From Heyndrickxia sporothermodurans (lineage in GTDB: Bacteria; Bacillota; Bacilli; Bacillales; Bacillaceae_C), in assembly GCA_016756695.1 (NCBI GenBank), contig CP066701.1, positions 2,508,001 to 2,572,000 on the forward strand: a DNA stretch of 64,000 nt, in the 5' to 3' direction. The translations under genes were made by a program, and so were the position numbers. This document shows positions 1 to 9,055 of this stretch, in pieces. The notes beneath the pieces are model-generated. The model was not told where the DNA came from. It saw only the letters and a list, made by a program, of their open reading frames with translations, and did no database searches. Numbering within the stretch: the first letter of the stretch is position 1; each line of letters opens with the position of its first letter.

Positions 1-2
1 TA

Positions 3-686
3 GCTGTTACCTTGTTTCACTTTTCGAGTCTGCAAGCATTTGCATGGGCATCATTTACTGGTGCAGCGATTGCGACAATTGGTGTATTTCTTATTGGATC
101 GGTTGGCAATGAGGGACTGACTCCGATGAAATTAACACTAGCCGGTGCAGCCATAGCTGCGCTATTTGCTTCATTTACCCAAGGGCTATTGTCTATAAAT
201 GAGGCTGCATTAGAGCAAGTTCTTTTTTGGCTTGCTGGATCTGTTGCAAATAGAAAATTAGACATTTTAACATCTGTTTTCCCTTATATGCTTATTGGAT
301 GGATAATCGCATTGGTTTTTGCAAAAAAAATGAATGTATTATCGATGGGGGAGGACGTTGCGAAAGGATTAGGTCTAAAGACGGGCTTAGTGAAGATTGG
401 TTCAGGGGTAGTCGTTATTTTGTTAGCAGGGAGTGCAGTTGCTGTTGCTGGACCAATTGGATTTGTTGGAATTGTTATTCCGCATATTGCCAGAAAAATA
501 ATTGGCATTGATCATCGTTGGTTGCTTCCATTATCCGGAATTTTAGGTGGCGTATTATTAGTAGCGGCAGACATTGCATCAAGATATGTGATTATGCCTC
601 AAGAGGTGCCAGTTGGTGTGATGACGACCATCATTGGGGTTCCATTTTTTATTTATATTGCTAGAAGGGGGTTTAATGGACGATGA
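3..686 (+). CDS. Iron-siderophore ABC transporter permease, FecCD family (5' end outside window)
   Basis: This is the C-terminal 227 residues of a FecCD/BtuC-type permease, which forms half of the membrane channel that imports ferric siderophores. The frame is open from base 3 and the family is usually about 330 residues, so roughly 100 N-terminal residues lie upstream of the window; a TTG at 12 is not a credible start. Several hydrophobic helices are visible, together with the family's GPIGFVGIVIPHIAR-type segment that docks onto the ATPase. Its stop overlaps the ATG of the next permease (ATGA), so the two are translationally coupled subunits of one importer. Confidence 0.93.
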   Translation, partial: AVTLFHFSSLQAFAWASFTGAAIATIGVFLIGSVGNEGLTPMKLTLAGAAIAALFASFTQGLLSINEAALEQVLFWLAGSVANRKLDILTSVFPYMLIGWIIALVFAKKMNVLSMGEDVAKGLGLKTGLVKIGSGVVVILLAGSAVAVAGPIGFVGIVIPHIARKIIGIDHRWLLPLSGILGGVLLVAADIASRYVIMPQEVPVGVMTTIIGVPFFIYIARRGFNGR

Positions 687-1738
687 GTCAATTCAAAAAT
701 CTTCGTCTTTTTAAAGGGAAAATCTCCTTTTTAGTTGATCTTCGTGCAACTTGGACTATCTTGATTTTGTTTATCGTGACTTTACTTGCACTCGTTATAA
801 GTACAGGTTTAGGGGATATGAATATTAATCCGATAAATGTTGTTAAAACATTTTTCGGAGGTGGTTCAAGCATTGAGCAGTTAGTTGTATTAAAGTTTCG
901 GTTACCAAGAATTCTTGTTGCAATGTTTGTAGGTATTGCATTAGCAATGGCAGGGGGAATTTTACAAGGAATTATCCGGAATCCATTAGCATCACCGGAT
1001 ATTATCGGAATAACTGGTGGGGCAGGTGCAGCCGTTGTTTCCTTTCTAGCCATTTTTAGTAATAAAGATAATAGTTTGACAGTGAGTATAGGCTGGATGC
1101 CAATTGCAGCTTTCCTTGGGGCAACAATCGTGGCATTTCTGGTATATTTTTTAGCTTGGAAAGATGGCGTTTCTCCCATAAGATTAGTATTAATAGGAAT
1201 TGGAATTTCCGCTGTGATGAAAGCTATCACTACATTATTAATGTTAGTTGGACCTATTTATCGGGCAAGTGAGGCGAATATTTGGTTAACAGGTACCGTA
1301 AACGGATCCAGCTGGGGGAATGTTAAAGTTATTGTTCCATGGGTGCTAATACTGACGTTAATTTCCTTTTTATCCGCCCGAAAAATCAATGTACAAGAGT
1401 TTGGTGATGAACTCGCGACTGGTGTTGGAAGTCATGTTCAACGCCAACGATTTTTTCTTTTACTATTAAGTACGGCTTTAGTTGGTGCCGCTGTTGCATT
1501 TGGTGGGGGAATTGGCTTTGTTGGTTTAATGGCTCCACATATTGCGAGAAGACTTGTCGGTTCTTCCTTTGGTGTTTTATTGCCTGCATCAGCCTGTATC
1601 GGCGGAATTTTGGTCATGGTGGCGGATTTAATCGGACGTACCGTATTTACGCCGCTTGAAGTGCCGGCTGGAGTGTTTACTGCCGCGATTGGGGCACCGT
1701 ATTTTATCTATTTATTATTTAAATCAAAGTCTGCATAA
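683..1738 (+). CDS. Iron-siderophore ABC transporter permease, FecCD family
   Basis: A full-length (351 aa) FecCD permease, the second membrane subunit of the importer. After a short cytoplasmic N-terminus it has about nine to ten hydrophobic segments, the FecCD signature [18 protein letters not shown] near residue 75, and the [12 protein letters not shown] coupling segment near residue 280. The start overlaps the stop of the upstream permease by 4 bp. In B. subtilis the YusV ATPase serves FecCD pairs such as YfiZ-YfhA and FeuBC; which siderophore is moved here cannot be told because the binding protein is not in the window. Confidence 0.95.
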   Translation: MSQFKNLRLFKGKISFLVDLRATWTILILFIVTLLALVISTGLGDMNINPINVVKTFFGGGSSIEQLVVLKFRLPRILVAMFVGIALAMAGGILQGIIRNPLASPDIIGITGGAGAAVVSFLAIFSNKDNSLTVSIGWMPIAAFLGATIVAFLVYFLAWKDGVSPIRLVLIGIGISAVMKAITTLLMLVGPIYRASEANIWLTGTVNGSSWGNVKVIVPWVLILTLISFLSARKINVQEFGDELATGVGSHVQRQRFFLLLLSTALVGAAVAFGGGIGFVGLMAPHIARRLVGSSFGVLLPASACIGGILVMVADLIGRTVFTPLEVPAGVFTAAIGAPYFIYLLFKSKSA

Positions 1739-1752
1739 AAGGAGTGGGCATG

Positions 1753-2574
1753 ATGAATGAAACAATTCAAGCAAAATCATTAACATTAGGTTATGGTGAT
1801 TCGATTATTATAGATGAGTTAAATTTAAGTATTCCTAAAGGGGAAATTACCGTTTTCATTGGTGGGAATGGCTGTGGAAAATCGACTTTATTACGATCAA
1901 TGGCACGTTTATTAAAACCGGAATCAGGTTCCGTTTTATTAGCTGGGAAAGAGATTGCTAAGCTCCCGACAAAAGAGGTAGCGAAAAATTTATCAATTCT
2001 CCCGCAAACACCAATAGCCCCGGAAGGATTAACAGTGCTGCAACTTGTAAAACAAGGACGATTTCCATACCAGTCATGGCTTAAACAATGGTCGAATGAA
2101 GACGAAGAAATTGTCATGCGCGCTCTAAAAGCTACTCGTATGGTTGAATTTAAAGATCGACCTGTCGATGAACTATCGGGAGGACAGCGACAAAGAGCAT
2201 GGATTGCCATGACACTTGCTCAAGATACGGAGGTTATTCTACTAGATGAACCGACAACCTATCTTGATATGACTCATCAAATTGAAATTCTTGATTTATT
2301 ATTTGAATTAAATGAACAAGAAAACAGAACGATTGTTATGGTGCTGCATGATTTAAATTTAGCGTGCAGATATGCACATAATATTGTTGCGATTCGTGAT
2401 AAGAAAGTATATGCCCAAGGAACGCCGGAATCCGTGATTAGTTGCCAAATGGTTCGAGATGTTTTCGATATGGATTGTCAAGTATCAATGGATCCACTTT
2501 TTGGTACACCATTATGTATTCCACACGGTAAAGGCCGTTGCATATTAAAAGGCGGGGAGATTAATGCCATCTAG
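1753..2574 (+). CDS. yusV: Iron-siderophore ABC transporter ATP-binding protein (YusV/FecE type)
   Basis: The ATPase of the importer, 273 aa. Walker A (GGNGCGKST) lies at residues 37-45, the ABC signature LSGGQ at 141-145 and Walker B (VILLDEPT) at 161-168, followed by the switch histidine in MVLHDLN. The C-terminal tail carries several cysteines ([14 protein letters not shown]), as often seen in FepC-like ATPases. ATG 1753 has AAGGAG eight bases upstream; ATG 1750 and GTG 1744 are possible but worse spaced. It is 14 bp from the second permease and overlaps the next gene by 11 bp. The name YusV rests on the YusU gene two positions downstream, as in B. subtilis. Confidence 0.92.
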   Translation: MNETIQAKSLTLGYGDSIIIDELNLSIPKGEITVFIGGNGCGKSTLLRSMARLLKPESGSVLLAGKEIAKLPTKEVAKNLSILPQTPIAPEGLTVLQLVKQGRFPYQSWLKQWSNEDEEIVMRALKATRMVEFKDRPVDELSGGQRQRAWIAMTLAQDTEVILLDEPTTYLDMTHQIEILDLLFELNEQENRTIVMVLHDLNLACRYAHNIVAIRDKKVYAQGTPESVISCQMVRDVFDMDCQVSMDPLFGTPLCIPHGKGRCILKGGEINAI

Positions 2575-3319
2575 TTTATCATCGGAGCTTTCAAACTATC
2601 GATATATTGATGAAATAAAGAGTACGCATTCGTTTATAAACGGTAAAGATTTTTTCGATAGTGAAAAGCTCCCTGCTCATTTAGTGAAAATTGGAGCGCA
2701 AATGGGGTCCCCGACAAATAAAATAACGGCTTCCATGATTGTGAAGCGAATGGCATTTTATGGGGTCATTCATTTATATGCGATGAGTGTATGGAATAAA
2801 AGGTTAGTTGTGGATATAGATGAACTGAAAGTAGTTGAAAATCCGGGAGATCCACTATGGTTACCGGAATTTTACTTTGGAGAATATACCTTTATAGATG
2901 TGGAAAATGTACGGACATTGTGGAGAGAAGAGGTCATAGCGGAAGTTTTTTCAGGATTTTTCCACCCTTTATTGGAAACATTAAGGAATGTAACACGCTT
3001 TTCAAATCTTGTTATGTGGGAGAATATCGCTATTTATATTTTTTGGTTATATGAAAGTCTTCTTAATAATGAAGAATATAATGCCCTTCATAACAGGCTT
3101 AGGGATGATTTCCATTTTATCGTCCATGAAGCGAGTCCCGCTTTATTTGGTCCTTATAAAAATAATCCACTTTCTCGCTTTGACAGTGAAAAAGTGATCC
3201 GTGAAAAGAATATCGAACCCATTCGCGTACGAAAAACATGTTGTTTTTCCAATCTTTTAGAAAAAAAGAAAAAAAGATGTTCAACCTGTCCAAATGGATG
3301 TAACATGCCTCCTATATAA
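2564..3319 (+). CDS. FhuF-like ferric siderophore reductase, 2Fe-2S C-terminus
   Basis: A 251-residue protein ending in a cysteine cluster CC-x11-CxxC (residues about 226-242), the layout of the FhuF-type [2Fe-2S] site; FhuF proteins reduce Fe(III) in imported siderophores so that iron is released in the cytoplasm. The body matches the general architecture of the family (IucA/IucC-FhuF C-terminal domain). It overlaps yusV by 11 bp, so it is very likely co-transcribed and coupled with the importer. No signal peptide is visible. Spacing in the cysteine motif is one residue longer than in E. coli FhuF as I remember it, which is within family variation. Confidence 0.85.
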   Translation: MPSSLSSELSNYRYIDEIKSTHSFINGKDFFDSEKLPAHLVKIGAQMGSPTNKITASMIVKRMAFYGVIHLYAMSVWNKRLVVDIDELKVVENPGDPLWLPEFYFGEYTFIDVENVRTLWREEVIAEVFSGFFHPLLETLRNVTRFSNLVMWENIAIYIFWLYESLLNNEEYNALHNRLRDDFHFIVHEASPALFGPYKNNPLSRFDSEKVIREKNIEPIRVRKTCCFSNLLEKKKKRCSTCPNGCNMPPI

Positions 3320-3338
3320 AAAGAAAAGAGTGATCGTC

Positions 3339-3587
3339 ATGGATCAGACATTTCGAGATCAGTTCGATGCATTATTAGAAAAATATACGGAGCTTTTACT
3401 TGGTGAATCGAATGATGAATTAATTGAAAAGATTAAAATGTGGGCACTTTATACATACATTGCAAAATCTATGCCTGACTTAGCAAATTACTGGAATGCA
3501 TTATATCCAAATGGAAAAGAGGAAATGAAAAAATTAATTTTTGAAATCAAGCATATGAATGATTTACATCGTGAAGCAAAAAAATAA
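3339..3587 (+). CDS. yusU: YusU-like DUF2573 protein
   Basis: A small acidic, mostly helical 82-residue protein starting MDQTFRDQFDALLEKYTELL. It resembles the DUF2573 family typified by B. subtilis YusU, whose gene also adjoins yusV. The molecular role is unknown. ATG 3339 is chosen because AAAAGAG sits eight bases upstream; the frame is open further upstream to 3294 but that stretch overlaps the FhuF-like gene and looks unlike the family. Last gene of the iron-uptake operon. Confidence 0.85.
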   Translation: MDQTFRDQFDALLEKYTELLLGESNDELIEKIKMWALYTYIAKSMPDLANYWNALYPNGKEEMKKLIFEIKHMNDLHREAKK

Positions 3588-3611
3588 CCACTGGTATCAA
3601 ACCAGTGGTTA
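3585..3611 (-). terminator. Terminator between convergent yusU and glcF
   Basis: An 11-bp perfect stem (3585-3595 with 3601-3611, loop ATCAA) sits between the converging stop codons and contains both of them. On the minus strand it is followed by a run of T (complement of 3578-3584), so it fits best as the glcF terminator; the plus-strand side lacks a clear U-tract. Confidence 0.8.
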
Positions 3612-4934
3612 ATTCGTTACGGCTTCCATTAACAGGTCGACAATATGAACCGCTCGAACTTGTTCCGTCAACCCTTCCCGTTCTATTCCAAGTTTCATCT
3701 GCAATAAGCAGCCAGGATTTGCGGTCACAATGGTAGTTGCCTTCGTTGCCTTCGCATTCTTCATTTTTGAATCCAATATTTTCATAGACATTTCTGATTC
3801 AACGATATTATAAATTCCCGCCGATCCACAACAACGATCGGAGTCTTTCATTTCACGATAATCTGCACCAATAATTGATTGCAGTAATACTCTTGGTGCC
3901 TCAGATGTTTTCATAACATTCCTCAAATGACAAGAATCCTGATAGGTAATGATTTGTTCAGCTAATTTGAGTGAGTTATTTTTATGAAAATTCAACTCTA
4001 CCAATATTTGAGTAATATCTTTTAATTTCTCCTTAAACGCCTTAGCACGTGGATACCATTCAGGATCGTTTTTTAATAAATGATCATAGTCAATAAGAAA
4101 TGCGCCGCAACCACCTGCGTTTGTAATGATATAATCGGCATTCGTATGTTCAAATGCTTCAATATTGCGTTTAGCCAATTCTATTGATTTTTCCTTTTCA
4201 CCGCTATGTCCATGTAACGCACCACAACAACCTTGCGTTTTCGGAATGATAATTTCACAACCTGCCTTTTGCAATAATTTAAGGGTTGCATTATTCGTTT
4301 CTAAAAACATCGTATCCATGAGACACCCAGTAAAGAAGGCAACCCTTTTTGCCTGAGTTTGCTCCGCAGGAAGGTACTCTGGACGATTCTTCATTTCTTT
4401 CATTGTCGGTACCTTTGGCAACACTTTTTCCATTGTCGCTAAACTTTCAGGAAACAGTTTCATAAACCCGATTTTTCTCGTTACTTTTTGTAAACCGGAT
4501 CGTTGGTAAAATCCTAACAAGCCAGTTACCGATTGCATCCTGTTTTGATGAGGAAAAAGACCCTCAAATACAGTATTTCTAACGGCACGTACAATTGGTT
4601 TCTGCTTTTTATTTTGCTGGATAATATCTCTTGCCTCCTCTAGGAGATGGCCGTATTTTACACCAGACGGGCAAACCGGCTCACATGCTCGGCAACCAAG
4701 ACAAAGACTTAAAGAACGTTCTACATCCTCATCCGGTTCAATCATCCCATCTTTTACTGCTTTCATTAAGGCAATCCGCCCTCGTGGGGAATGGATTTCT
4801 TGAAAACCTGATTCAATATAGGTTGGACAAGAGGGAAGGCAAAAGCCGCATCTCATACAATTTAATAATTCATCTTCATCCATCCGTTCCATGAAGCCTT
4901 CTTGAATTTTCTGTTGTTCTGCTAAAGTTGTCAT
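3609..4934 (-). CDS. glcF: Glycolate oxidase iron-sulfur subunit GlcF
   Basis: A 441-residue protein with two ferredoxin-type 4Fe-4S motifs at the N-terminus (cysteines 26, 29, 32, 36 and 78, 81, 84, 88) and two downstream CCG-type cysteine domains (CCGALHG and CCGSAGIYN), the classical GlcF layout. Together with the FAD subunit GlcD it oxidises glycolate to glyoxylate and passes electrons to the respiratory chain. Its start overlaps the glcD stop by 4 bp. B. subtilis has the same pair as ysfC-ysfD. Lactate oxidation (LutA-type) is less likely because of the length and the GlcD neighbour. Confidence 0.93.
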   Translation of the reverse strand: MTTLAEQQKIQEGFMERMDEDELLNCMRCGFCLPSCPTYIESGFQEIHSPRGRIALMKAVKDGMIEPDEDVERSLSLCLGCRACEPVCPSGVKYGHLLEEARDIIQQNKKQKPIVRAVRNTVFEGLFPHQNRMQSVTGLLGFYQRSGLQKVTRKIGFMKLFPESLATMEKVLPKVPTMKEMKNRPEYLPAEQTQAKRVAFFTGCLMDTMFLETNNATLKLLQKAGCEIIIPKTQGCCGALHGHSGEKEKSIELAKRNIEAFEHTNADYIITNAGGCGAFLIDYDHLLKNDPEWYPRAKAFKEKLKDITQILVELNFHKNNSLKLAEQIITYQDSCHLRNVMKTSEAPRVLLQSIIGADYREMKDSDRCCGSAGIYNIVESEMSMKILDSKMKNAKATKATTIVTANPGCLLQMKLGIEREGLTEQVRAVHIVDLLMEAVTN

Positions 4935-6343
4935 CTTGTTACCACCACACGTTTCCTGCTATCCTTGGCAAATACCTTTCCAGGATTCATAATATTCAAC
5001 GGATCAAAACTCGTTTTAATCGCCTTCATCGCAGCGATTCCTTCTTTTCCTAGTTTCCATTCGAGATACGGTGCTTTCATCACTCCGACACCATGCTCAC
5101 CTGTAATCGTGCCTCCTAGCTCGATCGCTTTTTCAAAAATCTCCGCAAATGCTTGTTCTACACGTTCAATTTCCTCTTTATTTCGTACATCGGTTAAACA
5201 AGTTGGATGCAAGTTTCCATCACCAGCATGTCCGAAGGTGCTAATATTTACATGATATTTTTCAGCAATTTCGTTTATCGCACGTACCATTTTGGCAATT
5301 TCGGAGCGAGGGACGGTCGCATCTTCTAAAATAGTTGTCGGTTTTAATCGCGCCAATGCAGAAAGTGCCACCCTTCTAGCTGTTCTTAACGCATCTGCTT
5401 CTTCTTCTGAATTAGCAACTTGAACAGCCTCCGCATTTTCTTCTAAGCAAATCGCTGCCATTTTGTCCATATCCCGATTCACAACTCCAGGACTTCCGTC
5501 TTGCTCAATTAAAAGGACGGCTTTCACATTTGTAGGTAATCCGATTTTTGCAAATTCCTCTACAGCGATTAATGTTGGCTGATCAAGAAATTCAAGTGTT
5601 GTCGGGATAATTTTATTTGCGATAATTTTTGAGACAGAACGTGCAGCTGCTTCTAAATCTTGGAATAGTGCTAGCATTGTTTTCTTCGTTTCCGGCATGG
5701 GAATTAATTTTAAGGTAGCCTCAGTAATAATACCGAGTGTTCCTTCAGATCCGACAAAAAGCCTCGTTAAATCATAGCCAGCAACATCCTTCGCTAATTT
5801 ACCACCAGTGCGGATAATATCCCCATTGGGAAGCACGATTTCTAAGGCAAGTACATAATCTCTCGTGACCCCATATTTTAACCCGCGCAACCCCCCGGAA
5901 TTTTCATTTATATTTCCGCCGATAGTAGAAATCTTCATTGAACTTGGATCCGGTGGGTAGAAGAGACCTTTTTCCTCTACTGCATGAATCATATCCAGTG
6001 TAATAATCCCCGGCTGAACGGTAATCGTTAAATTTTCTTCATCAATTTCCAAAATTTGGTTCATATGTTTAAATAATAAAACGAGTCCACCTTCAGTCGG
6101 GCATGTACCGGCACAAAGGTTAGTTCCTGAACCTCTAGGAACGATAGGAACTTTAAACTCACTGCAAAGCTTAACAATATCAGAGACTTCTTTCGTGTTT
6201 CTAGGGGAAGCGATGATATCTGGCATTGATTGAAATTGTGGTGTAGCATCATAGGAATATACTAATCTCCCAGCCTTTGAATCATCCACATTTTCCTTGC
6301 CAACGATTTGATGAAGTCGTTCTTTGAAGGTTTGTGATAACAT
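4931..6343 (-). CDS. glcD: Glycolate oxidase FAD-binding subunit GlcD
   Basis: A 470-residue FAD-linked oxidase of the PCMH/VAO type. The N-terminal FAD domain contains the PRGSGTNLC pyrophosphate loop and the GGLRGLKYGVTRDYV segment; the C-terminal half has the FAD-oxidase domain with the HAGDGNLHP motif and the closing GEHGVG and NPGKVF motifs. It oxidises glycolate (or a related 2-hydroxy acid) with GlcF as electron acceptor. ATG 6343 is preceded by a strong AAGGAGG. The regulator gene lies 99 bp upstream on the same strand. Confidence 0.94.
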   Translation of the reverse strand: MLSQTFKERLHQIVGKENVDDSKAGRLVYSYDATPQFQSMPDIIASPRNTKEVSDIVKLCSEFKVPIVPRGSGTNLCAGTCPTEGGLVLLFKHMNQILEIDEENLTITVQPGIITLDMIHAVEEKGLFYPPDPSSMKISTIGGNINENSGGLRGLKYGVTRDYVLALEIVLPNGDIIRTGGKLAKDVAGYDLTRLFVGSEGTLGIITEATLKLIPMPETKKTMLALFQDLEAAARSVSKIIANKIIPTTLEFLDQPTLIAVEEFAKIGLPTNVKAVLLIEQDGSPGVVNRDMDKMAAICLEENAEAVQVANSEEEADALRTARRVALSALARLKPTTILEDATVPRSEIAKMVRAINEIAEKYHVNISTFGHAGDGNLHPTCLTDVRNKEEIERVEQAFAEIFEKAIELGGTITGEHGVGVMKAPYLEWKLGKEGIAAMKAIKTSFDPLNIMNPGKVFAKDSRKRVVVTR

Positions 6344-6382
6344 AATGATCCTCCTTGTGAAAAAACATCTTTATAATAGTAT

Positions 6383-6405
6383 AAAAAAAGCGAGATGACC
6401 TCGCT
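6383..6405 (-). terminator. Terminator downstream of the CdaR-type regulator
   Basis: On the minus strand a 6-bp GC-rich stem (AGCGAG/CTCGCT, loop GTCAT) is followed directly by seven T. It lies between the regulator gene and glcD, so the regulator probably forms its own transcript and glcDF starts mainly from a promoter very close to or overlapping this site. Confidence 0.7.
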
Positions 6406-6442
6406 ATGTATTTTCAAACAAAGAAAACGTTTTAAATGTTTA

Positions 6443-7543
6443 TTAATTTGTATATTGATCTAAAATTTGAATACTTAAATAGAGGATCGTTTGATCTTTT
6501 AACATTTTAGGATTCAACTTAGTAAGTTCCTCAATTTTTTTAATTCGATAATGCAATGTATTAATATGTATATGTAATTGTTCAGCCGTTTCTTTTAATG
6601 ATTGATTATATTCGAATAATGTCCTTAACGTATGAAGTAATTCTGAATCATGGAGAAGTGGCGCAATCGTCCGTTGAATAAATTCTTTTTTCGTTTCTCT
6701 TCGAACATCTTCAATGATCATCTCGAGCGTGAGTTCATCATCAAAGGCAACCCACTGATCTCCGGTAATTGAATGAAGAGCACGTTCGGCTTTTAAAAAT
6801 GACTTTTTCAATTCCTCCGGTTGAACAATTTGACCGATTCCGAAGGTTAATAAACAATTGGTGTTTTGTTCTAATTTAATTTTCCAATCATATAAGTTTT
6901 TTTTCAGTTTGTTTTTGTCCATATTGGCTGTAGCATCAAGAAGCAATAGCAAACGGTCATTTCCCCAATGAATGAATAAATCATTTTTCTTTTCGATAGT
7001 TAGCCATTTCGGAGTAAAGTTAATCATATTTGTTTGCGTTTTAACTTTTACCATAATCACTTGTCTAGGGACAGTTAAATTAATACCTAAAAGATCGGCA
7101 CGATTGTGAAAGGATGAATCCCATTCTCTTAATTCTAACCAATCAAAAATAAACGCTTCTATAGCTCGATTTTGACGATTCATTTCTTCTTTATAGAAAT
7201 TTTCTTGAATTAGGAGTTCAGTCATTTTTCGTAACAATTCCGCATATGGAAAAACTTTTTCGGGATTGCCCGTTATGCCAATGACACCGACTACATTTTG
7301 ACCAAAGAAAATCGGTAAATTAATCCCAGCCTTTACACCTTTTAATTGGGCTTCATCTTCCTTTGTTATAATTAATCGATCTTTTTTATGAACGGTAAGG
7401 AAAGCTCCTTCATGAAAAAAGCTGATTCTCTTTTTATTGGTGCTGGCAATGATGTAGCCATTCGTGTCCATAATCACAATTTCTTCATTGATTAATTTTC
7501 TTACTTCTTGAATAATTTTTTTTGCAAGATTGGTTTGTAACAA
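6443..7543 (-). CDS. CdaR/PucR-type transcriptional regulator of glycolate use (YsfB-like)
   Basis: A 366-residue regulator with an N-terminal sugar-diacid recognition domain (residues 1 to about 135, including EEIVIMDTNGYIIAST), a linker domain, and a C-terminal PucR-type helix-turn-helix (LKETAEQLHIHINTLHYRIK). The position next to glcD-glcF matches ysfB-ysfC-ysfD of B. subtilis, so it probably activates that pair in response to a glycolate-type effector. The frame stays open to 7906, but that stretch is only translated tandem repeat. I chose TTG 7543 after a GGGGGTGG-type ribosome site; GTG 7549 or 7552 are alternatives. Confidence 0.85.
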   Translation of the reverse strand: MLQTNLAKKIIQEVRKLINEEIVIMDTNGYIIASTNKKRISFFHEGAFLTVHKKDRLIITKEDEAQLKGVKAGINLPIFFGQNVVGVIGITGNPEKVFPYAELLRKMTELLIQENFYKEEMNRQNRAIEAFIFDWLELREWDSSFHNRADLLGINLTVPRQVIMVKVKTQTNMINFTPKWLTIEKKNDLFIHWGNDRLLLLLDATANMDKNKLKKNLYDWKIKLEQNTNCLLTFGIGQIVQPEELKKSFLKAERALHSITGDQWVAFDDELTLEMIIEDVRRETKKEFIQRTIAPLLHDSELLHTLRTLFEYNQSLKETAEQLHIHINTLHYRIKKIEELTKLNPKMLKDQTILYLSIQILDQYTN

Positions 7544-7619
7544 AGACACCACCCCCAAGTTCCTTCTTCTTTTTAGAATAAAGGAATTGATGTGGGAATG
7601 AAAGTAGTAACTGATACAT

Positions 7620-7968
7620 AGAGAAGGAATGAAGCCTAAGATACGTTGAGAAAGTGAATCTTGGTCGTCAAAGCGAAGGAATGAAGCCGAAGATGCATGA
7701 AAAAAGTAAATCTTGGTCGCCAAAGAAAAGGAATGAAACCCAAGATGCACGAAGAAAGTGAATCTTGGTCGCCAAAGAGGAGGAATAAATCCCAAGATGC
7801 ATGAAGAAAGTAAATCTTGGTCGTCAAAGAGAAGGAATGAAGCCGAAGATGCATGAAGAAAGTAAATCTTGGTCGCCAAAGAGGAGGAATGAAGCCCAAG
7901 ATGCATAAAAAAAGTGAATCTTGGTCGTCAAAGAGAAGGAATGAAACCCAAGATAGATAAAGAAAAAA
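7620..7968. repeat. 52-bp tandem repeat array, about six and a half copies
   Basis: The core AATCTTGGTCG recurs at 7657, 7709, 7761, 7813, 7865 and 7917, exactly 52 bp apart. Each unit reads roughly AATCTTGGTCGYCAAAG, then GAGGAATGAAGCCNAAGATG, then CATGAAGAAAGT. Copies differ at a few positions (for example GTC/GCC after the core). A degenerate half unit precedes the first copy. There are no spacers between units, so this is a minisatellite and not a CRISPR array. It sits between the glycolate regulator and the cotF-like gene, upstream of the former; the open frames through it encode only its 52-residue periodic translation. Confidence 0.9.
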
Positions 7969-8028
7969 ATTTTTGTCCCAAAAAACTCAAAACGAAGGGC
8001 ACGAAAAAATCGTGCCCACATTCGATGT

Positions 8029-8364
8029 TTATTGCATTTGGTTTCCATACGGAAATTGATTTGAATACCCTTGATGCTGCTGGAAGGATTGCTGAACTTT
8101 TTGTTGTTCTGCCGCTTCAAGTTTGTACCATCCGTTTTGAAACATTAAATTAAATAACTCACGTTGCTCGTTTTGTGTTTCGGTAAAGACGGATAGTAAA
8201 TCTTGATATAATGCTTCATGACTTGCCTCATTCATCGCATTATTATAGGAAGCAGTCAAATATTTTTCCATTGATAATAGATCATTCACAAGATCGCGAT
8301 CACTCATTCTTGGTGATTCCGGTACAGGTGTTTGCTGATTTTGTATTTTTTGCTGATTTTGCAT
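8029..8364 (-). CDS. CotF-family spore coat protein
   Basis: A 111-residue protein with glutamine-rich ends and a central four-helix-type CotF domain (SDRDLVNDLLSMEKYLTASYNNAM, LYQDLLSVFTETQNEQRELFNLM), ending in a segment containing NGWYKLEA. CotF proteins are assembled in the inner coat of Bacillus spores. It follows the next-listed CotF-like gene by 14 bp, and the same two-gene arrangement recurs at 56817-57459. It is probably expressed late in sporulation in the mother cell, although no sigma-K promoter was identified with confidence. Confidence 0.88.
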   Translation of the reverse strand: MQNQQKIQNQQTPVPESPRMSDRDLVNDLLSMEKYLTASYNNAMNEASHEALYQDLLSVFTETQNEQRELFNLMFQNGWYKLEAAEQQKVQQSFQQHQGYSNQFPYGNQMQ

Positions 8365-8378
8365 TGTTAATCCTCCTA

Positions 8379-8666
8379 TTACATAAATTGCTGGTTTTGT
8401 TGACTTCCCGGCTGTGTTTGTAGATGAGCTTGTAAATGATTGAGTATTTTATTGTAATGATTTTGATGCATTTGTCCGCATTTTTCGAGCGCATTTTTTA
8501 CCGAAGCATCTTGGCAATGCATCGCAGCAAAATGCGCCTTTTTCATTGCAAGTAAATTCCAGGAAAGCATGTCATCGATATATGAAAGATCTTTTGTAGA
8601 TAAAATATCAGGTGGTTGTGGCATAGACACCTGTTGATTTTGCTGATTATAAGGTTGCTGTTGCAT
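8379..8666 (-). CDS. Spore coat protein, CotF N-terminal-like
   Basis: A 95-residue Gln-rich protein containing PPDILSTKDLSYIDDMLSWN, a helical signature shared with small CotF-like coat proteins, and a histidine-rich C-terminal half. The frame opens at TTG 8684, but that codon is part of the GGAGG ribosome site, so ATG 8666 is preferred (spacing 11). Together with the gene at 8029 it forms a coat-protein pair; each is homologous to one of the genes at 56817 and 57112. Confidence 0.83.
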   Translation of the reverse strand: MQQQPYNQQNQQVSMPQPPDILSTKDLSYIDDMLSWNLLAMKKAHFAAMHCQDASVKNALEKCGQMHQNHYNKILNHLQAHLQTQPGSQQNQQFM

Positions 8667-8690
8667 ACTTACATCATCCTCCAAACGGAA

Positions 8691-8822
8691 TTATTTTTTA
8701 TATTGATTATTTTGGCTATTCACTTTCCCGCCGCTATCTGCTTCCACCGTCGGCCCTGCATTCCCTTTTACACTAGCTGCACTCACACCAGCTTTCGAAG
8801 GATTTTTCTTACGTCTTGCCAT
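8691..8822 (-). CDS. yuzL: YuzL-like small spore-associated protein
   Basis: A 43-residue basic protein reading MARRKKNPSKAGVSAASVKG, then NAGPTVEADSGGKVNSQNNQ and YKK, with a strong GGAGGTGAGTAAA ribosome site. The lysine/arginine-rich start followed by an Ala/Gly/Ser-rich section matches the YuzL family, and yuzL lies near fadN in B. subtilis as well. The function is unknown; its size and makeup resemble minor small acid-soluble spore proteins. It lies 24 bp upstream of the coat gene starting at 8666 and is probably co-transcribed with it. Confidence 0.8.
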   Translation of the reverse strand: MARRKKNPSKAGVSAASVKGNAGPTVEADSGGKVNSQNNQYKK

Positions 8823-9011
8823 TTTACTCACCTCCATAATAAGTATAGATTTTCCTATCTAAGACATATTATCCACCGTCATAAAAGAGTGGAAACGTAA
8901 TTGTTTTTAGAAAATTTATCATTTTTAGAGATTAGTAATTGATAGTTTTGAAAAAATCATTTATATTATAGATAGTAAACTCATTCATGAGATATTTTTT
9001 TAAAAGAAAAA

Positions 9012-9029
9012 TGAATGAGTATTCATTCA
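9012..9029. promoter_or_regulatory. FadR-type operator upstream of fadN
   Basis: The sequence TGAATGAGTATTCATTCA is an almost perfect 18-bp palindrome and matches the B. subtilis FadR consensus TGAATGAMTANTCATTCA except for one central base. It lies 26 bp upstream of the fadN start. FadR represses beta-oxidation genes and is released by long-chain acyl-CoA. A smaller palindrome CTCATTCATGAG at 8980-8991 could be a second, weaker site. Confidence 0.82.
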
Positions 9030-9055
9030 AGAAGGCATTGAAGGAGGAAATAGCA

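Noticed and set aside
688-1230. Long minus-strand frame opposite the permease
   Set aside because: Shadow of the strongly coding plus strand, with no homology, start context or neighbours.
3294-3338. YusU starting upstream at 3294
   Set aside because: Overlaps the FhuF-like cysteine motif in another frame; ATG 3339 with its ribosome site matches the family start.
7544-7906. N-terminal extension of the CdaR-type regulator by about 120 residues
   Set aside because: The open frame only translates the 52-bp tandem repeats, has periodic low-complexity sequence and no ribosome site; the family domain begins at about 7543.
7620-7968. CRISPR array
   Set aside because: The 52-bp units abut with no unique spacers, repeat copies vary throughout, and there are no cas genes nearby.
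8987-9055. Longer FadN starting at ATG 8987
   Set aside because: It would place the FadR operator inside the coding sequence; the TTG at 9056 has a strong AAGGAGG and gives the usual N-terminus before the Rossmann motif.
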